From GCA-2401735 sp051252095 (GTDB lineage Bacteria; Pseudomonadota; Gammaproteobacteria; Burkholderiales; Methylophilaceae), in contig JBPOFK010000003.1 of assembly GCA_051252095.1 (NCBI GenBank), positions 1 to 64,000 of the forward strand: a DNA stretch of 64,000 nucleotides, in the 5' to 3' direction. Shown here in pieces: positions 8,493 to 16,408 of the stretch. Made by a program: the position numbers and the translations under genes. Numbering within the stretch: position 1 is the first letter of the stretch; each line of letters starts with the position of its first letter. The notes under the pieces were generated by a model that saw only the letters and a list, made by a program, of their open reading frames with translations, was not told where the DNA came from and ran no database searches.

Positions 8493-9388
8493 GGTGAGCT
8501 GCTAGTAGCAGCCGGAACCTTGTCCTTAAACTGTCTGCTTTTATAATCAGTGATACGGTAATGGCTCTTTTTTAACCAATATTTATTTGAATAGCTAGTT
8601 GTATATTGCGTGCCAGTGTTTTCCCAAAAATATTCGCGATTAAACATATAACGGGGATGATAATCTCTGTAAAGCACGGCAGCTGGGTATGGTCTCACCG
8701 CCGATAAACCATCTTTTTGTGTTGCTTCTAATAAATATTCTTTGCCATCCTTTAATAATATGACCCAAGCGTGGCCCCCATTACCCTCTACTTCGCCTAA
8801 CACAACGCGCGCATCCTCACCTTGCTCAATCAGCCAGTCAGCCAGTACAATCGCATGGTCTTCGCAATCTCCTCTTGGATAATAAAATGCTTGTCGGCTT
8901 GATTGCCAAACATCAGTACGACCTGCATACTGACTAGCATCAAATTGATAGGTCTTGCGTTGCGATAAGATATAAAGCGGTGTCATCACATTATTGACTT
9001 CAAAAGGTGCGTAGCCTTCGAGGTAGGTGTTAACTAGGTAGTGGTCACCGTCCAATGCTTGTGCCGACATGGTGTATGTACCGATAGGATCTATCGAATA
9101 AATGAGTGGATAATTTTGACCATGTGCTGGCGCAAGCATATCATTTACTTCTTCAGCCGATAAACGATAGTGTGTAGTTAGTATATCTAAAAGATATCCA
9201 GCATGAGGCAGGTTTAAATCTTGTTGTGCTAATGAAAGCACTGCAATATCGACTTCTCTATTACTAGAAGCTTCAGGACTGTAATTAACGTTAAGCCCAT
9301 GACTATTGAAGTTATCTTTTATCGCATTCCCATATGCGCCCAGAAAGAAGCAAATAAGCAAAACGACTAAACTACCAACACCACGCAC
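8489..9388 (-). CDS. Membrane-anchored transglutaminase-like cysteine protein
   Basis: Protein of 299 residues with an N-terminal membrane helix (about 4-20) and a transglutaminase-like core. The nucleophile Cys is in YYPRGDCEDHAIVLADWL (near residue 174). The His is in GNGGHAWVILL (near 206), followed by an acidic partner in YLLEAT. Such papain-like folds in bacteria act as peptidases or amidases. The start is GTG at 9388; no ATG is available for about 80 codons. It lies 14 bases after the DUF350 gene, so the two form an operon opposing the SPFH operon. Its 3' end overlaps microprotein B by four bases. Confidence 0.82.
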   Translation of the reverse strand: MRGVGSLVVLLICFFLGAYGNAIKDNFNSHGLNVNYSPEASSNREVDIAVLSLAQQDLNLPHAGYLLDILTTHYRLSAEEVNDMLAPAHGQNYPLIYSIDPIGTYTMSAQALDGDHYLVNTYLEGYAPFEVNNVMTPLYILSQRKTYQFDASQYAGRTDVWQSSRQAFYYPRGDCEDHAIVLADWLIEQGEDARVVLGEVEGNGGHAWVILLKDGKEYLLEATQKDGLSAVRPYPAAVLYRDYHPRYMFNREYFWENTGTQYTTSYSNKYWLKKSHYRITDYKSRQFKDKVPAATSSSP

Positions 9389-9402
9389 TATTGTTAACTT
9401 CT

Positions 9403-9633
9403 TTAACCTTTGAAGCCAAACACAATTACAACCGCTACAAAAATTAAAATAGCGGATGCAAAAATGGCTACTGCGATATTACCTTTTTTGATTTCTTCCT
9501 CGAAGTTAATATTTTTGACGACTTTTTTATCGACCCATAACAAAGCATAAACACTGACGACGAGCGCAACAATGGAATAACAAAGGTTAATTGCTAAATT
9601 GATAATTGATGCTGATAAAAACTCTGCTTCCAT
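9403..9633 (-). CDS. DUF350 (YjfL-type) small membrane protein
   Basis: Protein of 76 residues with two hydrophobic segments (about 9-33 and 53-74) separated by a charged stretch VDKKVVKNINFEEEIKKGN. The conserved GNIAVAIFASAILIFVAVVI part is the DUF350 signature. This family often occurs with SPFH, PspA-like, ATP-grasp or transglutaminase-like genes in proposed envelope-stress loci. Here it precedes a transglutaminase-like gene and neighbours an SPFH operon. The molecular function is unknown. Confidence 0.8.
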   Translation of the reverse strand: MEAEFLSASIINLAINLCYSIVALVVSVYALLWVDKKVVKNINFEEEIKKGNIAVAIFASAILIFVAVVIVFGFKG

Positions 9634-9776
9634 TAATGTTCTCGCTTTATTTGCAATGCATGAATATTACTTATTCTAGCATTTTAGCTCGATTGCATAG
9701 TCACTTCGTTGAACTAAAGCATAAAGCAAAGCTTATTCTCAAGATATAAATAATATTATCGATAGCATAATAACTG

Positions 9777-9855
9777 CATTAACCTTACTAAGGGTTAAAT
9801 AGCTTTAAATCTCCTCCCCCTTGGGCTTACATTCCGGTGTAAGCCCTTCTTTTTT
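9777..9855 (+). ncRNA. Candidate trans-acting small RNA
   Basis: A strong plus-strand intrinsic terminator (9823-9855) stands where no plus-strand gene can feed it: the genes from 8489 to 9633 run the other way, and the next plus gene starts at 10215. Just before it is an 8-bp hairpin, TTAACCTT-ACTA-AGGGTTAA (9779-9798), with one G-T pair. A single-stranded linker with CTCCTCCCCC (9811-9820) follows. A CATAAT at 9766-9771 could be the -10 box; no good -35 is visible. The layout (5' hairpin, CU-rich anti-ribosome-site linker, terminator) matches short regulatory RNAs. The 5' end is inferred. Confidence 0.5.
9823..9855 (+). terminator. Rho-independent terminator of the candidate small RNA
   Basis: A perfect 9-bp stem GGGCTTACA/TGTAAGCCC with loop TTCCGG is followed by TTCTTTTTT. 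On the reverse strand the hairpin is not followed by a T run, so it works in the plus direction only. Confidence 0.88.
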
Positions 9856-9860
9856 ACAAC

Positions 9861-10083
9861 CGACTCAAGGCTTTAGCATTTAGCGAGGTTGGGAACGCCC
9901 CTTGCGGGTGTAGACCGACTTAATGCTTTCGCATTCGACTTACCGCTTCAGCGGTTAGGGAGAATGGTGATGCCCTTTACGGGTATAGCATTTTAGCGAG
10001 GTTGGGAACGCCCTTTCACAATCGACTTTGCGATTTATCGCCTAGCGAGGTTGGGGAAGACCTTTACGGTCTTGCGGGTGTAG
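9861..10083. repeat. Array of short hairpins with conserved linkers
   Basis: This gene-free stretch is built from recurring pieces. TAGCGAGGTTGGG occurs three times (9881, 9994, 10043). GCGGGTGTAG occurs twice (9904, 10074), with the variant ACGGGTATAG at 9979. CGACTT occurs at 9916, 9936 and 10023. Between them lie mini-hairpins with different stems but similar TTT-type loops: AATGC/GCATT (9922-9935), ACCGC/GCGGT (9942-9955), GCGA/TCGC (10030-10041), AAGACC/GGTCTT (10057-10073) and a partly decayed AAGGC/GCATT (9867-9880). The stems change on both arms together. I do not recognise the element. The rest of the 9634-10214 gap holds the small RNA candidate and nothing else I can support. Confidence 0.65.
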
Positions 10084-10214
10084 TAATGCCAATCAAACGC
10101 TTAATTTTTTAACAGTAAAGTTTAAAGCTGCTTGTGTTTATTGATTCTTTTAACTAGTGGTAAAGTGTTATCAATCTTGCACAGCAGCAAATTGATGACT
10201 AATAAGGAGATGCA

Positions 10215-10496
10215 ATGAAAGCCGTATGGAACAATACAGTGATTGCTGAGTCTGACCAAACACTCATGTTAGAAGGAAACCACTACTTTCCTTTTGAATC
10301 AATCAATGAGCAGTTTTTCCAACAAAGTTTGCATACTTCTACTTGTGGCTGGAAAGGGTTGGCTAATTATTACAATATTGTAGTAGATGATGACGAAAAC
10401 CCAAATGCTGCATGGGTTTATAAAACACCCAAGGCAGAGGCTATAGAAATTAAAAACTATATTGCTTTTTGGAAAGGCATTTCAGTTATCGCTTAA
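10215..10496 (+). CDS. DUF427 protein
   Basis: Protein of 93 residues that matches the DUF427 pattern along its full length: AVWNNTVIAESDQTLMLEGN, HYFPFESIN, CGWKGLANYYNIVVD, AAWVYKTPKAEAIEIKNYIAFW. The fold is a compact beta barrel of unknown activity, cytoplasmic, common in proteobacteria and actinobacteria. AAGGAG lies just upstream of the ATG. It is followed 19 bases later by egtB on the same strand and may be the first gene of the ergothioneine operon, although a functional link is not established. Confidence 0.87.
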   Translation: MKAVWNNTVIAESDQTLMLEGNHYFPFESINEQFFQQSLHTSTCGWKGLANYYNIVVDDDENPNAAWVYKTPKAEAIEIKNYIAFWKGISVIA

Positions 10497-10515
10497 TGAA
10501 AGTTTACACCGCATC

Positions 10516-11766
10516 ATGAACACAGCTGTTATTTCGACAAAAGACAATTACCAATTAATCGCAAAATTTCAACAGTTGCGGCAAGCGACTTTGGACATTT
10601 GCAATCCAATTGAAAATGAGGATTATGTGGTTCAGCCCTGTCCAGAAGTCAGCCCTCCAAAATGGCATTTGGGCCATACCAGCTGGTTTTTTGAAGAGGT
10701 GATTTTAAAAAAATACTTATCTGGGTATGCTACGTTTAATTCACAATACAGCATATTGTTCAATTCTTATTACAAAGCTGTTGGGCAGCACACTATACAA
10801 TCAGAACGTGGCCATTTATCCAGACCAACCGTTGCTGAGGTGATGCGTTACCGTGCGCATGTCGACAGTGAAATTATTACCTTATTAACCGAGGTTCCTC
10901 TCACAGAAGAGCTAGCAACATTAATAGAAACAGGCATGCATCATGAGCAGCAACATCAGGAGCTGCTGTTTATGGATATCAAGTATATTTTAGCAAGTAA
11001 CATCGTAGATACTAGCTATGCGTTAATGCCCCTAGACGCTGCATCGAAGCCATCCAAAAAAGAGAATTGGACGAGCTACAAAGAAGGGCTATATGAAATT
11101 GGTTATAAAGGCTCGGCATTTTCCTACGACAATGAGCGGCCAAATCATAAACATTATCTATACCCTTTCGCCATCAATCAAAGTCTTGTCACGAATGGCG
11201 ATTTCTTAGCTTTTATAGAAGACAATGGATACAAAGAAGCAAAACATTGGTTGAGCCAAGGTTGGGATTGGGTAAACAAGATGGGTATTCAGCACCCACT
11301 GTACTGGCGAAAAGTTGGCAATCAGTGGTATGAATATACACTGCATGGCTTGGCTACTTTAGATATTAATAGACCGCTAGTACACATTAGTTATTTTGAG
11401 GCAGATGCCTATGCAAACTGGAAAGGTCAACGGCTACCAACAGAACAAGAATTAGAGCTTTATCTTTCAACTTCACAGGCTAACCATCACTTACCAAACG
11501 CGGAAGTGTTTCATCCGAATGACGCTTTAGCTGCTGAGCAGGTTTGGTGCTGGACAAGAAGCCAGTACCTTCCCTATCCAAATTTTAAAGCGTTTGATGG
11601 GGTGCTTAACGAATACAATGGGAAGTTCATGTGTAATCAGTTCGTTTTAAAAGGCGGCTGTGTGGTAACACCGGAACACCATTATCGCCATAGCTACCGT
11701 AATTTTTATTCGCCAGAGCAACGCTGGATGTTTTCAGGCATACGCCTAGCAAAGGATGTCATTTGA
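10516..11766 (+). CDS. egtB: EgtB, ergothioneine sulfoxide synthase
   Basis: Non-haem iron enzyme of 416 residues that forms the C-S bond between hercynine (trimethyl-histidine) and a thiol donor. The N-terminal DinB-like part has HLGHTSWFFEE (His51/54) and HHEQQHQEL (His143, His147), the iron ligands. The C-terminal FGE-sulfatase-like part has GWDWV, QRLPTEQELELYL and the closing FVLKGGCVVTPEHHYRHSYR. The ATG at 10516 is chosen. A longer reading from a TTG at 10462 would run inside the DUF427 gene. Its stop overlaps the TTG start of egtD. Whether it uses cysteine or gamma-glutamylcysteine cannot be told. Confidence 0.92.
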   Translation: MNTAVISTKDNYQLIAKFQQLRQATLDICNPIENEDYVVQPCPEVSPPKWHLGHTSWFFEEVILKKYLSGYATFNSQYSILFNSYYKAVGQHTIQSERGHLSRPTVAEVMRYRAHVDSEIITLLTEVPLTEELATLIETGMHHEQQHQELLFMDIKYILASNIVDTSYALMPLDAASKPSKKENWTSYKEGLYEIGYKGSAFSYDNERPNHKHYLYPFAINQSLVTNGDFLAFIEDNGYKEAKHWLSQGWDWVNKMGIQHPLYWRKVGNQWYEYTLHGLATLDINRPLVHISYFEADAYANWKGQRLPTEQELELYLSTSQANHHLPNAEVFHPNDALAAEQVWCWTRSQYLPYPNFKAFDGVLNEYNGKFMCNQFVLKGGCVVTPEHHYRHSYRNFYSPEQRWMFSGIRLAKDVI

Positions 11767-12746
11767 AACTAACGAACCTGATTGAAAGAAATCAGACCAC
11801 CCAACATCATGCAGCGTTTTTGGCTGATGTGATTGCTGGATTAGGCGCAGAACAAAAAGCAATATCAGCAAAATATTTCTATGACGATATTGGCAGTGAG
11901 TTATTTCAAAAAATCTCTCAGCATCCAGATTACTACCCAACAAAAACAGAGTATTCAATTTTAGAGAAAATCAGTGACATCCTGCCTGCTATCGTCAATG
12001 AGTCAGAAATAGATATTATCGAGTTAGGTGCAGGAGATGGGCATAAAAGTGAATTGATCATTAATGGCTTTGTGAATGCTAATTGTAAAGTCAATTTCTA
12101 TCCGATTGACATATCAGAAAAAGCGATGGAGTTATTAGGTGACAACTTAACCATTCATGAAAGCCTACATATTCACGGTGTTGTGGCTGATTACTCTCAC
12201 GGGCTACATTACCTTAAACAAAAATCGAATAATATAAAGCTTGTATTATTTTTAGGCTCCAATATTGGCAATTTCAATAAAAATCAGACCGATCAATTTC
12301 TGACAATGTTATCAACAACCTTGAATGCAGATGACTATGTATTGATGGGGTTTGATTTAAAAAAAGACCCTGCTATTTTGAACCAAGCCTACAACGACTC
12401 GGATGGTTTAACTAAAGCATTTAATTTAAACTTGTTGACTCGAATTAATCGCGAGCTAGGGGGTAATTTTGATATTGCACAATTCAAGCACTATGGTTTT
12501 TACAATCCTTATCGTGGAACGATGGAAAGCTATTTAATCTCGTTAGCAGCACAGTCGATTCATATTGAAGCCGTGAATCAGACGTTTTACTTTAAAGAAT
12601 TTGAACCAATCCATTTAGAGTATTCACATAAATTTACGTCATCAGGTATCACTAAATTGGCTAACCACAATGGCTTTGAAATAATAGAGTTATTTTCTGA
12701 TAATAAAAATTATTTTATCGATGCGCTTTGGCAAGTGAACACTTAA
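11763..12746 (+). CDS. egtD: EgtD, L-histidine N-alpha-methyltransferase
   Basis: SAM-dependent enzyme of 327 residues that trimethylates histidine to hercynine, the first step of ergothioneine synthesis. The family N-terminus KYFYDDIGSELFQKIS...YYPTKTEYSIL is clear. It is followed by the SAM site IELGAGDGHKSELI (about 78-91), FLGSNIGNF and YVLMGFDLKKD, and a C-terminal EYSHKF. Start is TTG at 11763, overlapping the egtB stop as TTGA. No ATG is near, and the usual family N-terminus begins right after it. Tight coupling with egtB makes the pathway assignment firm. Confidence 0.93.
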   Translation: MKLTNLIERNQTTQHHAAFLADVIAGLGAEQKAISAKYFYDDIGSELFQKISQHPDYYPTKTEYSILEKISDILPAIVNESEIDIIELGAGDGHKSELIINGFVNANCKVNFYPIDISEKAMELLGDNLTIHESLHIHGVVADYSHGLHYLKQKSNNIKLVLFLGSNIGNFNKNQTDQFLTMLSTTLNADDYVLMGFDLKKDPAILNQAYNDSDGLTKAFNLNLLTRINRELGGNFDIAQFKHYGFYNPYRGTMESYLISLAAQSIHIEAVNQTFYFKEFEPIHLEYSHKFTSSGITKLANHNGFEIIELFSDNKNYFIDALWQVNT

Positions 12747-12766
12747 TTTAAAGCGAGGGGTATATT

Positions 12767-13942
12767 TTGGCTGAATATTTTGATTTTGATCAGATTCTTA
12801 ATCGAGAAGGCTCAAATAGCCTAAAGTACGATGCTAGAAAGTCATTGTTTGGGCGTGCAGACGTGATTCCTATGTGGGTTGCGGATATGGATTTTGCCTC
12901 CCCTATCGCGGTAACAAAGGCTTTACAGCAGCGCGCAAACAGTCCTATTTATGGTTATTCTGATTTTCCAGATAGCCTTTATGATGCCATGATTGCATGG
13001 TTCAAAAAACGACATGGATGGGCAATAGAGCGCGAATGGATCATGATGTGTCCCGGTGTTGTGCCTTCACTGCATGCCGCCTCAATGGCATTTGCAGCAC
13101 ATGGAGAGGCTATTATTGTTCAGCCTCCCGTTTATTTTCCTTTTTTTTCAGCTGTTAAAAATACAGGCCGAACGCTGATTGAGAACAAGTTAATCTTACA
13201 AGGTAATCGTTATGTTATCGATTTTGAGCAACTGGAAGATAGTGCAAAAAAAGCCAAAATGCTATTTTTATGTTCTCCTCACAATCCAGTAGGTAGAGTA
13301 TGGCAACGTGAAGAGCTTGAACAAGTTTTAAGCATTGCAGAAAAATATCAATTAGTTATTTTTTCCGATGAAATCCATGCTGACCTGGTATATCCAGCAT
13401 TTAAGCATCAACCACTGGCGAGTTTGTCAGATGCGACTCAGCATATTATTACTGCAGTTGCTCCAAGCAAAACGTTCAATATCCCTGGGCTTGGTCTATC
13501 TGCATTAATCGTACCCAATGCACATTATCGACAAAGCCTTAATGTCGCATTCGAGACCTTGCACGTAAGTGCGGCAAACCCTTTTAGTATAGTCGCTTTC
13601 GAAGCCGCTTATGCGCATGGAGAGGCATGGTTGGACGCCTTACTCATGTACTTAAGTAAAACGCGTGATTTTGTCGTTGACTATTTAAATACCCACATTT
13701 CACAAATCAAATGCGTAGTACCTGAAGGCACCTATTTGCTATGGCTCGATTGTAGCGCTTTAGGCTTGACTGATCATGCTCTTAAACATTTTTTTATTCA
13801 CAAAGCTGGAATTGGATTAAGTCCAGGTACTTTATTTGGTGAAGGTGGCTCAGGTTATATGCGCATGAATATTGGTATGCCAAAACAGATAGTCGAGCAA
13901 GCATTGGATAACATTAGAAGTGCGCTGAATGAGGGTATCTAA
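12767..13942 (+). CDS. PatB/MalY-type PLP-dependent C-S beta-lyase
   Basis: Aminotransferase fold-type I protein of 391 residues. Family marks: WVADMDFASP (37-46), PIYGYSDF, CSPHNPVGR (169-177), FSDEIHADL (199-207) and the PLP lysine Lys235 in APSKTFNIPGL. This family cleaves cystathionine or other cysteine S-conjugates. Start TTG 12767 is supported by GCGAGGGG about seven bases upstream. It begins 20 bases after egtD on the same strand. A role as the lyase that releases ergothioneine from hercynylcysteine sulfoxide (the EgtE step) is my inference. The alternative is ordinary cystathionine beta-lyase. Confidence 0.88.
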   Translation: MAEYFDFDQILNREGSNSLKYDARKSLFGRADVIPMWVADMDFASPIAVTKALQQRANSPIYGYSDFPDSLYDAMIAWFKKRHGWAIEREWIMMCPGVVPSLHAASMAFAAHGEAIIVQPPVYFPFFSAVKNTGRTLIENKLILQGNRYVIDFEQLEDSAKKAKMLFLCSPHNPVGRVWQREELEQVLSIAEKYQLVIFSDEIHADLVYPAFKHQPLASLSDATQHIITAVAPSKTFNIPGLGLSALIVPNAHYRQSLNVAFETLHVSAANPFSIVAFEAAYAHGEAWLDALLMYLSKTRDFVVDYLNTHISQIKCVVPEGTYLLWLDCSALGLTDHALKHFFIHKAGIGLSPGTLFGEGGSGYMRMNIGMPKQIVEQALDNIRSALNEGI

Positions 13943-14037
13943 ACAAGCCTTCGCTGAACAATTTGGTTTGATATAGTAGCTGCTGAATCTAATCTATCCA
14001 ATATAATGAATCGTAGAATTATTCGAGTGAATAAATA

Positions 14038-14256
14038 ATGTTTTTTAAAACGAAAAAATGGCTATGGACTAAACTCAAAAACTTAAGAGGTGTTGACCGA
14101 GCTTATGCGCAATATTTGGCGCATTTTAATGATTATCAAGCCAATAAAGTAGATAGTGCTTTACAAAAAGACTTGAATATAAAAGCCATGACTAAAGAAG
14201 AGTTTGTCAAGGTTTGGAAACCAGCAAAAAAAGGCAAGCGAGGTTGTTGTTCTTAG
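14038..14256 (+). CDS. YbdD/YjiX-like small protein (divergent)
   Basis: Protein of 72 basic residues that resembles the short YbdD/YjiX (DUF466) proteins usually encoded beside CstA peptide/pyruvate transporters. It has RAYAQYLAHF in place of the usual YxxYLxHxxxHHP, then MTKEEFVKVW and a C-terminal GCCS. Compared with typical members, the middle is lengthened (NDYQANKVDSALQKDLNIK). No cstA-like gene is in the window. The ribosome site is weak (GAGTGA). TATAAT at 14002-14007 may be its -10 box. Confidence 0.5.
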   Translation: MFFKTKKWLWTKLKNLRGVDRAYAQYLAHFNDYQANKVDSALQKDLNIKAMTKEEFVKVWKPAKKGKRGCCS

Positions 14257-14353
14257 TCTAGTTTAGTCTCATTCATCTCATACTTACTCTAATGTGCGCA
14301 GTTTATTTAGCGTAATATAGCGGCTTATTTATATATAGTATCTCTCCCACTTT

Positions 14354-15526
14354 ATGATTTACTCAACATCAAAATCAACGCGCAAAAAAGTTCTTTTTTC
14401 GGGTGTTTGCAGTTTGATTTTGTCGATGGGAGTTGCTCGTTTCGCATATACACCCATGTTGCCAGTCATGATGAATCAAGCAGATTTGTCTCATGAAGCA
14501 GGGGGTTGGTTAGCCGCTATTAACTACACTGGCTACTTGGCTGGTGTGTTAATTGCATCATGGATTAGTCATACGGTAGTCAAAGATCGACTCTATCGTT
14601 GGGGAATGGTGGTCGCTGTGGTAAGTACGGTGCTGATGGGCGTGACGACAAATATGAATATCTGGATAATCTCTCGATTTATTGCTGGGCTAAGTAGTGC
14701 TGCGGGTTTAATGTTGGGTAGTGGTTTGATTTTCAACTGGCTAATTCGACACAACCATCGCAGAGAGTTGGGCATTCACTTCTCAGGAATTGGCTTTGGT
14801 ATAGCTTTTTGTTCTGTGGCAGCTATTTTGATGTATAAGCAAATCAGTTGGGATATGCAATGGTTTGTATTAGCTGGCTTAGGAGCGCTATTGTTAGTGC
14901 CTGCTTTGGTCTGGTTTCCACCGCCTCCAAGGGACGATGAGACAGTCAATCAGCATGCTTCCATGCAACATGCCCCGCCAAATGCTAAGTTTATGAGTCT
15001 TTTTACAGCGGCGTATTTTTGTTCAGGCTTTGGTTATGTGGTGACAGCCACGTTTATTGTTGCCATTATCAATGCAATTCCAGCACTTGCTGGAAAGGGC
15101 GCTTGGGTGTTTTTAATCGTTGGTTTAGTCGCTGCACCTTCTTGTATTTTGTGGGATTTTATTGCGCGCAAAACGGGTGATGTCAATGCCTTGGTCTTGG
15201 CGGGGGCAGTTGAGGTCGTAGGGATTATAACGCCTACCCTTGGTTGGGGAGTAACTGGGGCCATGCTGAGTGCTGTTTTATACGGTGCAACAGCGATAGC
15301 CATTGTTAGCTTGACGTTAACCATGGCAGGGCGCTTCTATCCAGCACAACCAGCTAAAATGATGGGGAAAATGACGACAGCCTATGGTATCGCACAAATT
15401 ATTGCCCCAGCGATCACTGGCTGGGTTGCAGGTTCGCAAGGTGGCTATGTGTTTGGTTTATATCTGGCTGCCAGCATCATGGCCATGGGGACGCTATTTT
15501 TTTATATGATGCGCAAAGCACAGTAG
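14354..15526 (+). CDS. YbfB/YjiJ-family MFS transporter
   Basis: Inner-membrane permease of 390 residues with about 12 hydrophobic segments. The N-terminal half is typical of the YbfB/YjiJ group: SLILSMGVARFAYTPMLPVM, GWLAAINYTGYLAGVLIAS, and NFARR-type loops replaced by NHRRELG near residue 138. Substrates of the family are not known with certainty. No Shine-Dalgarno is evident before ATG 14354. It converges on the phosphoesterase gene with five bases between stops. Confidence 0.85.
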   Translation: MIYSTSKSTRKKVLFSGVCSLILSMGVARFAYTPMLPVMMNQADLSHEAGGWLAAINYTGYLAGVLIASWISHTVVKDRLYRWGMVVAVVSTVLMGVTTNMNIWIISRFIAGLSSAAGLMLGSGLIFNWLIRHNHRRELGIHFSGIGFGIAFCSVAAILMYKQISWDMQWFVLAGLGALLLVPALVWFPPPPRDDETVNQHASMQHAPPNAKFMSLFTAAYFCSGFGYVVTATFIVAIINAIPALAGKGAWVFLIVGLVAAPSCILWDFIARKTGDVNALVLAGAVEVVGIITPTLGWGVTGAMLSAVLYGATAIAIVSLTLTMAGRFYPAQPAKMMGKMTTAYGIAQIIAPAITGWVAGSQGGYVFGLYLAASIMAMGTLFFYMMRKAQ

Positions 15527-15531
15527 CAAAA

Positions 15532-16293
15532 TTAGATTTCAATACTAAGCGCAGGATTAAATTGGCTGTTCTCAGCTTGTTGTGCATTGTCGGGGCGGCC
15601 TCTAGGGTTGCAAATAACACGGGTTTTACCAATGCGATAGTCAGATTTAACATGCGTGTGCCCATGAATCCATATATCTGATCGACCCAAAAGATAGTCC
15701 AAATTACTGGCAAAATACGTTTTCAAAAAGCTATCTTGATATTTTGGTGCAACAGATTGTAATGATGGCGCATGGTGGGTAATCACAACAGTTTTACCAG
15801 CAAAGTCCTCATCTAGTTTTTCCTCAATAAACGTGACTGAATCACGATGCATGTTAATGGCATCTTTGACTTTGAAGCGCGATTCATCATGTAGAATTAG
15901 TCTAAAATCAGTCAGGGATAACTCGCTCATTCTAAGTGTCGTTTTTTGGTCTTCAGGCAGCGTTAATTCAAAATCCGTCCACAGCGTTGCACCCAGAAAG
16001 CGAACACCATCAATAATGACTTCACCATTTTCTAAATAATGCAATCGCTCATGCTGCTTACAAAACGCACTTATTTTTTGGCGTGTATCATTTAACTCAG
16101 CATGGTAAAACTCATGGTTGCCAGCAATATAAATAATATTGGCGTCGGTTGCTTTTAATAACGTTGCAGCCCATTCAACACCATTGGTACCTTCAGCAAT
16201 ATCACCCGCCAATACAATGACATCCGCATCAAAAACATGGAGGGTGTATGGCATGATTTCCATGTGTAAATCACTTAGGATATGCAGCTTCAT
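15532..16293 (-). CDS. Calcineurin-like metallophosphoesterase
   Basis: Cytoplasmic protein of 253 residues with the ordered metal motifs of the family: SDLHME (7-12), LAGDIAEG (32-39), AGNHEFYH (58-65), THHAPS (about 177-182) and GHTHVKSD (about 214-221). There is no signal peptide. Substrate is unknown; related proteins act on nucleotides or phosphodiesters. It is transcribed divergently from the protease gene, with 115 bases between starts. Confidence 0.88.
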   Translation of the reverse strand: MKLHILSDLHMEIMPYTLHVFDADVIVLAGDIAEGTNGVEWAATLLKATDANIIYIAGNHEFYHAELNDTRQKISAFCKQHERLHYLENGEVIIDGVRFLGATLWTDFELTLPEDQKTTLRMSELSLTDFRLILHDESRFKVKDAINMHRDSVTFIEEKLDEDFAGKTVVITHHAPSLQSVAPKYQDSFLKTYFASNLDYLLGRSDIWIHGHTHVKSDYRIGKTRVICNPRGRPDNAQQAENSQFNPALSIEI

Positions 16294-16408
16294 TTTACAC
16301 TTTCATAATACAAGTAAACGCTACGTATAATCTAACATAGATAAGCTTCTAAACGATTTTCCCATTTATGTGTCAGATGATTCATACTTGCTGCCAAGGG
16401 ATTGCTTA

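Noticed and set aside
9881..10055. CRISPR-like array from the repeated TAGCGAGGTTGGG
   Set aside because: Spacing is irregular (113 and 49 bases), the repeat is only 13 bases, and no cas genes are present.
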